Below are positions 28,110 through 33,016 of a stretch of 33,016 nucleotides of DNA, one piece after another; positions within the stretch are counted from its first letter, which is position 1; each line of letters starts with the position of its first letter. The stretch covers positions 1 to 33,016 of the forward strand of contig MPUH01000823.1 of the NCBI GenBank assembly GCA_001970955.1, written 5' to 3'. The position numbers were made by a program, and so were the translations under genes. Source of the DNA: Stentor coeruleus (taxonomy: Eukaryota > Ciliophora > Heterotrichea > Heterotrichida > Stentoridae). The notes under the pieces were generated by a model. It was not told where the DNA came from. It ran no database searches and was given only the letters and a program-made list of their open reading frames with translations.

Positions 28110-29306
28110 ATGGGGAATACAAACAGCGCATTATGCTTTCAATGTATGGCAAGAATAGACAACGAAATCAAAGGAACAGTATTTAACAAATAGATTTTAA
28201 CACCAATGTTAATAAAAGAGACTTTAAGTACCGAATCTAATTTTCCAGACAATACTATAGTACTAATACAATCAAATTGGAAAGGTTTTATACAAAAGAA
28301 AAGGTATCAATTCTTAAAAAAACTCACCTTATCAAGTAGTTTCTTCCCTCAAATGGACATATTTGAAACATTATCCAACAGTCCTATAACAAAAAGAGAA
28401 GATCATAAGCACATTTATATATCAGGAACAGTTTATGAAGGACAATGGCTTGGAGGCTTCCGACATGGGATAGGAAAAGTTCAATGGCCAGATGGAAGTT
28501 GTTATGAGGGTGAGTGGTCATATGGTTATCCATATGGAAAAGGAGAATTCACGCATTCTGACGGAGAAGTTTTTAAAGGGAAGTGGATAAACCCATACTC
28601 AACAGCAAAACATCATTCTCCTGACACTAAAGAGAAAAATGGTTATAGTAATTATTATACAGTTTGGCTTAGTTCAAAACCCCAATTACATCGTTTTAAA
28701 TTCTGTGCCCATCAGCGTAACTTAGATATGATCAAAAAGTCTGTTGAAACATTCACAAAACAGTTACTCGAAGACAAAGATATAATAGAAAATGCTTTAG
28801 AACAAATCCAAGATAATTTTACTGAAATTTGTATCGACGGGATAAAATATAAAGGTAATTTCGAAGATAATAAAAAAAATGGCCTTGGGTTAAGTAAATG
28901 GGGTAATGGAGATGAATATGAAGGTTATTGGGAAAATGATTATCAACATGGACTTGGGGTTGATAATTGGATTGATGGAAGTCGATATTTTGGATATTAT
29001 GTAGAAGGTAGAAAAGAAGGTATTGGAGAATATAATTGGGAAGATGGGACAATATATAGAGGAGAATGGGTTAATAACAAATTTCATGGGATTGGAGAAC
29101 ATATGTGGAGTGATGGGAGAAAATATGTTGGACAATGGCAAGATGGGCTTATGCATGGATTTGGAGTTTATTATTGGACTAATGGGAATAGGTATGAAGG
29201 TGGATGGAAACATGGGAAAAAACATGGGGTTGGGATTTCGATTACTTCTGGTGGAATTGAAACGAAGGATCAGTGGGAATATGGGAAAATTATCAAGATT
29301 GATTAA
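28110..29306 (+). CDS. MORN-repeat protein with predicted N-myristoylation and IQ-like motif
   Basis: Two exons (28110-28178, 28194-29306) around a 15-nt intron encode 393 aa. The first exon begins MGNTNS, a canonical N-myristoylation signal (Gly2, Ser6), with two cysteines soon after that could be acylated. I prefer this start over the ATG at 28206 because splicing joins the frames exactly. Residues 48-60 (IQSNWKGFIQKKR) resemble a calmodulin-binding IQ motif. Three MORN repeats follow from about 104, then a helical spacer (about 175-238), then about six more MORN repeats to about 375 (for example YRGEWVNNKFHGIGEHMWSDG). MORN proteins build membrane-associated cytoskeletal scaffolds at the cortex and basal bodies in protists. 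Membrane and calmodulin binding are inferred. Confidence 0.88.
28179..28193 (+). other. 15-nt intron
   Basis: GTATTTAACAAATAG, phase 0, joins the myristoylation-signal exon to the MORN exon; its final TAG would stop the unspliced frame. Confidence 0.85.
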
Positions 29307-29496
29307 GTGATTAATTATATAAGACTTGCTATATATTGTGTAAGCTTTTTTTATTTGTGATATTTGATTAGAGAAATGTTATAAGTAGTTAGAACTATAC
29401 TTTAAATACAAATTATAATTGATTTTTATATTTTTTTATGCTAAAGGAAGGAAATTGTAGACTAATTTAAAGAAATATGGATAAAATATAATTATT

Positions 29497-31146
29497 ATGA
29501 ACATTAATCCAAGTGATCAATCCTTGTTAAACTTTGAAAATAATCCTCAACCTAGGAATCTTCAAACTTTTGATAACAGTGTATCTGTTTATATAAATAA
29601 TATCCCAGAAAATTCAATCTATTTTCAGTCTATGCAATATCCGAATTGTAATCAAAACAATTATCCTATGATACAAGAATACTTTCAAAACCGCAACAAC
29701 GCTGAGCTATTTACTCAAAACTATCAACCAAATAATTTAAGATTCAAGAAAACCATAGAGTCAAAGAATTTAGTATCTGCTATTAGCAATTCAAATATAG
29801 CTCAAGTAAAATCTTTAGTCCAACTATTATTAAAAAAAAACCCTCAAGTTAAAGTTAATTTTGTTTCACTTAAACTAGCATGCGATTCTCATGAAGGTCA
29901 AATAAAATTCTTTGATGAAAAAAACCTAGTATGGTCTTCAGTATGCCAATATGGGCATAAATATTGTTTTGATTGTATAAAATCATATATACAAATAAAA
30001 TTCCAATATTATAACATAAACAATTTTTATGAATGTATTTTGTGCAATTTCAATAGCGTTGCAGGAACTTTATTATTAACAGACGATCATTTTTTTTATT
30101 TTCTAAACATAATTTATGGGCCTAATCATGTTAGAGACTTTTGTTCATATACTCCAATTATCAGGCAATCATTAGAAATTGTAGTATCTTGCAATAATTG
30201 TAATCAAGAATATACTAATTTAGTTTTAATTTGCGCTGGAAACCACAGATTGTGTTTGAAATGTATTGAGTTTTGGATAAAAAGTACAGGAAAAAATTAT
30301 TTATATTGTCCTATATATGGGTGCAGAAATTATATAAATGCGTATAATATAATAAATTCTTGCCCAAGATCTGACTTGTTATTTTGTATAAAAGACCAGT
30401 TAAAGTTTATAGGAATTGATTTGAATTTTTGTATTAATTGTTATAATTTTATAATACTAACCAAAAGAAATACAACAAGATGTAGAACTTGTGGATTTGA
30501 AATTTGTAACTATTGTGGTAAAAAATCGCATTTTGGATTGACTTGCTTTTATTTTGTCTCACAAAAGGATTTTGAAATTATTGAATTAAGAAAGCCTAAG
30601 GATCCTTTGCATCCAAAAAGTTTGTTAGATCAAGAGTATTTAAATGCAGAGTATGCTTTTAATAACTTTGTTAGCTCAAACTTAAGATGCACATTTAATA
30701 GAGTAAAACTTATTGTAAACAAAAAACTTGAAAAACGTTATTCCATAAAAAAAAAAGCAATGGCTAATGAATGTAAAAGATATAAAAATGTTAATGAAGT
30801 TTATGTTTGGCATGGATCAGAATATGCTAATTATGATGCTATAATGAGAGAAGGGCTTAAAATTGGCAATGTTGACAATGGGGTAACAATAGCTAAAGGA
30901 AAAGTACATGGGTATGGAATTTATACAGCATTAAATCCAGATACTCCTATTCAGTATGCTTCTGATTCAAAGTGGATATTAGCATGTCTTGGGCTGAAAG
31001 GCAATAAAAGTAATGGACCAAAAGAAGACATTAGTACATTGAATGATGGTAAAACACACTCATATGAACCAAAAAAAGATTGGGTTGTGTTTTTTAGTAA
31101 AGAACAATTGCTTCCAAGATTTTTAATAGAATACAAACAGAAGTGA
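29497..31146 (+). CDS. RBR-type zinc-finger protein fused to a PARP-type ADP-ribosyltransferase domain
   Basis: 549 aa, single exon, ending in TGA (the only TGA stop here; TAA follows one codon later). The N-terminal 120 residues are Asn/Gln-rich and disordered. Zinc ligands follow in three groups: a RING-like set from C129 (C150-x3-H-x2-C-x2-C, C180-x2-C183), a second RING-like set (C232-x2-C235, C246-x3-H-x2-C-x2-C, C271, C276), and an IBR-like set (C312-x2-C315, C329-x2-C332-x4-C337-x2-C340-x4-H345-x4-C350). Residues about 400-549 are a PARP catalytic domain: VYVWHGS (H439), HGYGIYTA (Y476) and DWVVFF-SKEQLLPRFLIEY, where D528 holds the usual Glu position. No Rcat-type catalytic Cys module is seen between IBR and PARP. 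Ubiquitin-ligase activity is therefore uncertain, and ADP-ribosyl transfer is probably mono-type. Confidence 0.85.
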   Translation: MNINPSDQSLLNFENNPQPRNLQTFDNSVSVYINNIPENSIYFQSMQYPNCNQNNYPMIQEYFQNRNNAELFTQNYQPNNLRFKKTIESKNLVSAISNSNIAQVKSLVQLLLKKNPQVKVNFVSLKLACDSHEGQIKFFDEKNLVWSSVCQYGHKYCFDCIKSYIQIKFQYYNINNFYECILCNFNSVAGTLLLTDDHFFYFLNIIYGPNHVRDFCSYTPIIRQSLEIVVSCNNCNQEYTNLVLICAGNHRLCLKCIEFWIKSTGKNYLYCPIYGCRNYINAYNIINSCPRSDLLFCIKDQLKFIGIDLNFCINCYNFIILTKRNTTRCRTCGFEICNYCGKKSHFGLTCFYFVSQKDFEIIELRKPKDPLHPKSLLDQEYLNAEYAFNNFVSSNLRCTFNRVKLIVNKKLEKRYSIKKKAMANECKRYKNVNEVYVWHGSEYANYDAIMREGLKIGNVDNGVTIAKGKVHGYGIYTALNPDTPIQYASDSKWILACLGLKGNKSNGPKEDISTLNDGKTHSYEPKKDWVVFFSKEQLLPRFLIEYKQK

Positions 31147-31369
31147 TATTAAAATTTTTTACTTAAATATAGGATTTAAAAAATAGTTTAATAGATATTT
31201 TATAAGAGTTTCCATATGTTAATTAGTGTTTATTAGAATTATGATTATTAGTATAGGATTAGAATATATACAATTCTTATTATAAAAACTTAAATGCTTA
31301 TAAATTGTTATATATAGAAAAAGAATTCTAAGCTCTTCAATCTCTCAAGATAAAATTCCAAACTCAAGA
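31147..31369. other. AT-rich spacer between the RBR-PARP gene and its decayed copy
   Basis: No coding frame seen; plain AT-rich sequence with short A/T runs. Confidence 0.5.
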
Positions 31370-32530
31370 AATTCTCAAAGTTCAACTGATAAGCAAAATC
31401 CTCTTCAAATCTCTAGTCTTAATTTCCACATCCCAAAACTTCCAGCAATAATCCCGCTACCTGGTAAATTGTATAGCAAAAAACCTCAAATTTATGAAAA
31501 ATTCAAAACAAACAATAAAGTCTAAAAATTTAGAAAACTCAATGAACTCTTCTGATCGTTGAATATTAAAAAGCATTTTTCCTTTTAATGCAAAAAAAAA
31601 GCTAAAGTTAAAATAAATCTAATTAAGACCTTAATGAAATGCGATGCCCATCTAAATCAAACTAAATATTTCAATTCAAAAGAACTACTTTGGGCAAAGA
31701 TATGCAACTACAAACATAAATATTGCCTTGATTGCATTAAAAACTATGTTTAAAAAATGTGCATAACTAAGTTTACAAATAATACACACGAATGTATTAT
31801 CTGCTCATATTATAATTTGAAAAAAACTTTACTTACTGATGATGATTTGCTTATTAGAATCCTTATAGAATTTCTTGGAAATGATACTGTTCAAAAATTT
31901 ACTATTTCATAAACAAAAAGCAAAAGATTCTAATATAAAAATGTTCATAAATATGAAAAAGTTAAGCATTTTTTGTAGATGTAATCAACCAATTGATGCT
32001 ATAATAACATTATATTCTTTAAATCATAAAATTTATTTTAAATGTACAGTTTCTTGGATTAATTCTATTAAAAATAAACAGCTCATTTGCCCTATTTTAA
32101 CATGTAAAGGGTATGTAAATACGAGTAACCTTATAAAATTTTGTCAAGGATCAGATTTAATATATNGTATGTAAATACGAGTAACCTTATAAAATTTTGT
32201 CAAGGATCAGATTTAATATATAAAATAAAAAATCAGCTTCTTTATTATAAAATCAAAGTTTATTTTTGTTTTAATTGCAAAGAGTTATAAGTTTATCAAA
32301 AAATACTAGTACTTATTGTCAATATTGTGGGAAAAATGCCCATGATGGTTTGACATGCTTTTATTTTTTATCACAACAAGATTTTTTAATGTTTTTGACA
32401 GGTATTAATAAGATTTTTAGTTGAGTATAAACCATTGGATTAGCTTAATATTTAGCAAACTGAATTCAAATAACATAAAGAATTTTTATTTTTATTCAAA
32501 AAATATTCTTTTAGACAATTTAAATAAAGT
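31370..32530 (+). pseudogene. Decayed tandem paralogue of the RBR-PARP gene
   Basis: The same order of zinc motifs as in the upstream gene can be followed through stops and frameshifts. KKAKVKINLIKTLMKCDAHL and ICNYKHKYCLDCIKNYV (first RING-like set) are followed by a TAA near 31751. Then come HECIICSYYNLKKTLLTDDD and another TAA near 31910. In a new frame FCRCNQPIDAIITLYSLNHK (second RING-like set) continues to KGYVNTSNLIKFCQGSDLIY, then the assembly join at 32166. After that FCFNCKEL stops, and CQYCGKNAHDGLTCFYF (IBR-like) appears in another frame up to about 32400. The ADP-ribosyltransferase part is unrecognisable, with at most faint similarity to about 32530. The start and end are approximate. 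Confidence 0.82.
32111..32221. repeat. 55-bp direct duplication around a single N (assembly join)
   Basis: Bases 32111-32165 and 32167-32221 are identical with N at 32166, inside the decayed RBR-PARP copy. It is an unmerged contig overlap rather than part of the decay. Confidence 0.87.
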
Positions 32531-33016
32531 TCATAAGTAATTGAGCTATAAATAGATATTGCTTATATGAATCTTGATAAAAGAAATAAACTATTTTATG
32601 TTAAGAATTATAGATCAGGGGCATAATACAAATTAAAAATAGCCAGAATAAGCATGACAGTGAAAAATATTTAGTTTTGAAAGTATATACTTTAAGTTTA
32701 TTTAATAAAAATCTTGACTATAAAAATTCAAATTAATTATATTTGGTTATTATAAAAAAGGAAACTTACGTATTTTTTTCTGATCTAGTCTTATGACTCG
32801 TTGTTAATTTGTTTTTGATAATTAGAAAATTGTTTAGAATATTATATTTAATTTCATAGAAGGATAAAATATATTTTAGGACTTCACAAAATATTCTGTA
32901 TATAAAGTATTATATAAATAGATACAACTTATTATAAAGTATAATAATAAATGTTTTAAGTATATAACATAGTGAAATTTACTTTTTTTGGAATAATATA
33001 GTTTGATGTAATAAAC
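32531..33016. other. AT-rich sequence without recognisable genes
   Basis: Nothing supported here. Short A/T-rich sequence with stops in all frames continues to the window end; it may contain the eroded 3' end of the RBR-PARP copy. Confidence 0.5.

Noticed and set aside
28818..29310. Open frames opposite and alongside the MORN exon
   Set aside because: They are reading-frame shadows of the repetitive Gly/Trp-rich MORN codons; the composition is a mirrored repeat and no start or splice context supports them.
1..33016. tRNA, rRNA, CRISPR arrays, transposons, telomeric repeats
   Set aside because: I looked for cloverleaf-type B-box sequences, spaced direct repeats, transposase motifs and ciliate telomere repeats and saw none that I could support.

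Overview
This window is ciliate macronuclear DNA, most likely from Stentor or a close heterotrich. It is AT-rich and gene-dense. Genes lie on both strands with spacers that are often only tens of bases, and there is no trace of bacterial gene organisation. The strongest taxonomic clue is the introns. I can place ten, every one is exactly 15 nt (GT...AG), and each restores a conserved reading frame or adds a coherent exon. Such introns are known from Stentor and Blepharisma. Stops are TAA or TAG in every gene but one (TGA), and the Trp codons I looked at are TGG. That fits the standard code of Stentor better than the UGA=Trp code reported for Blepharisma.

Layout. 0-6.5 kb: a coiled-coil protein resembling outer-dynein-arm docking subunits, an unknown coiled-coil protein, a prostaglandin-reductase-like NADP oxidoreductase and the PP2A scaffold subunit. 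6.5-13 kb: a small unknown protein, the class III PI3-kinase (Vps34), a classical tyrosine phosphatase, an AGC kinase and an unknown 206-aa protein. 13-16.2 kb: a CxFxP-repeat protein, a TMEM230-like membrane protein and SEM1/DSS1 of the proteasome lid, the last two divergent across 22 bp. 16.5-23 kb: a paraoxonase-like ectoenzyme, a gene remnant, a divergent alpha-tubulin broken by an apparent 10-nt deletion, a B-box-like/propeller protein, and a histidine-acid-phosphatase-like membrane protein lacking its catalytic motifs. 23.3-25.1 kb: a heavily decayed gene. 25.2-29.3 kb: CFAP144, a pseudokinase with a C2-like domain, and a MORN/IQ protein whose first exon predicts N-myristoylation. 29.5-32.5 kb: an intact protein fusing RING/IBR-type zinc fingers to a PARP-type ADP-ribosyltransferase domain, followed by a decayed paralogue in the same orientation.

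There is no operon. The shared themes are cilia and cortex (docking-complex-like, CFAP144, CxFxP, MORN, tubulin), phospho-signalling (PP2A, PTP, AGC kinase, pseudokinase, Vps34) and ubiquitin/proteasome biology (SEM1, RBR-PARP). The best candidate for something undescribed is the RBR-PARP fusion with its tandem degraded copy. Four single-N positions are each flanked by near-identical 55-106 bp copies. They look like unmerged contig overlaps rather than biological repeats, and one of them splits the acid-phosphatase-like gene.
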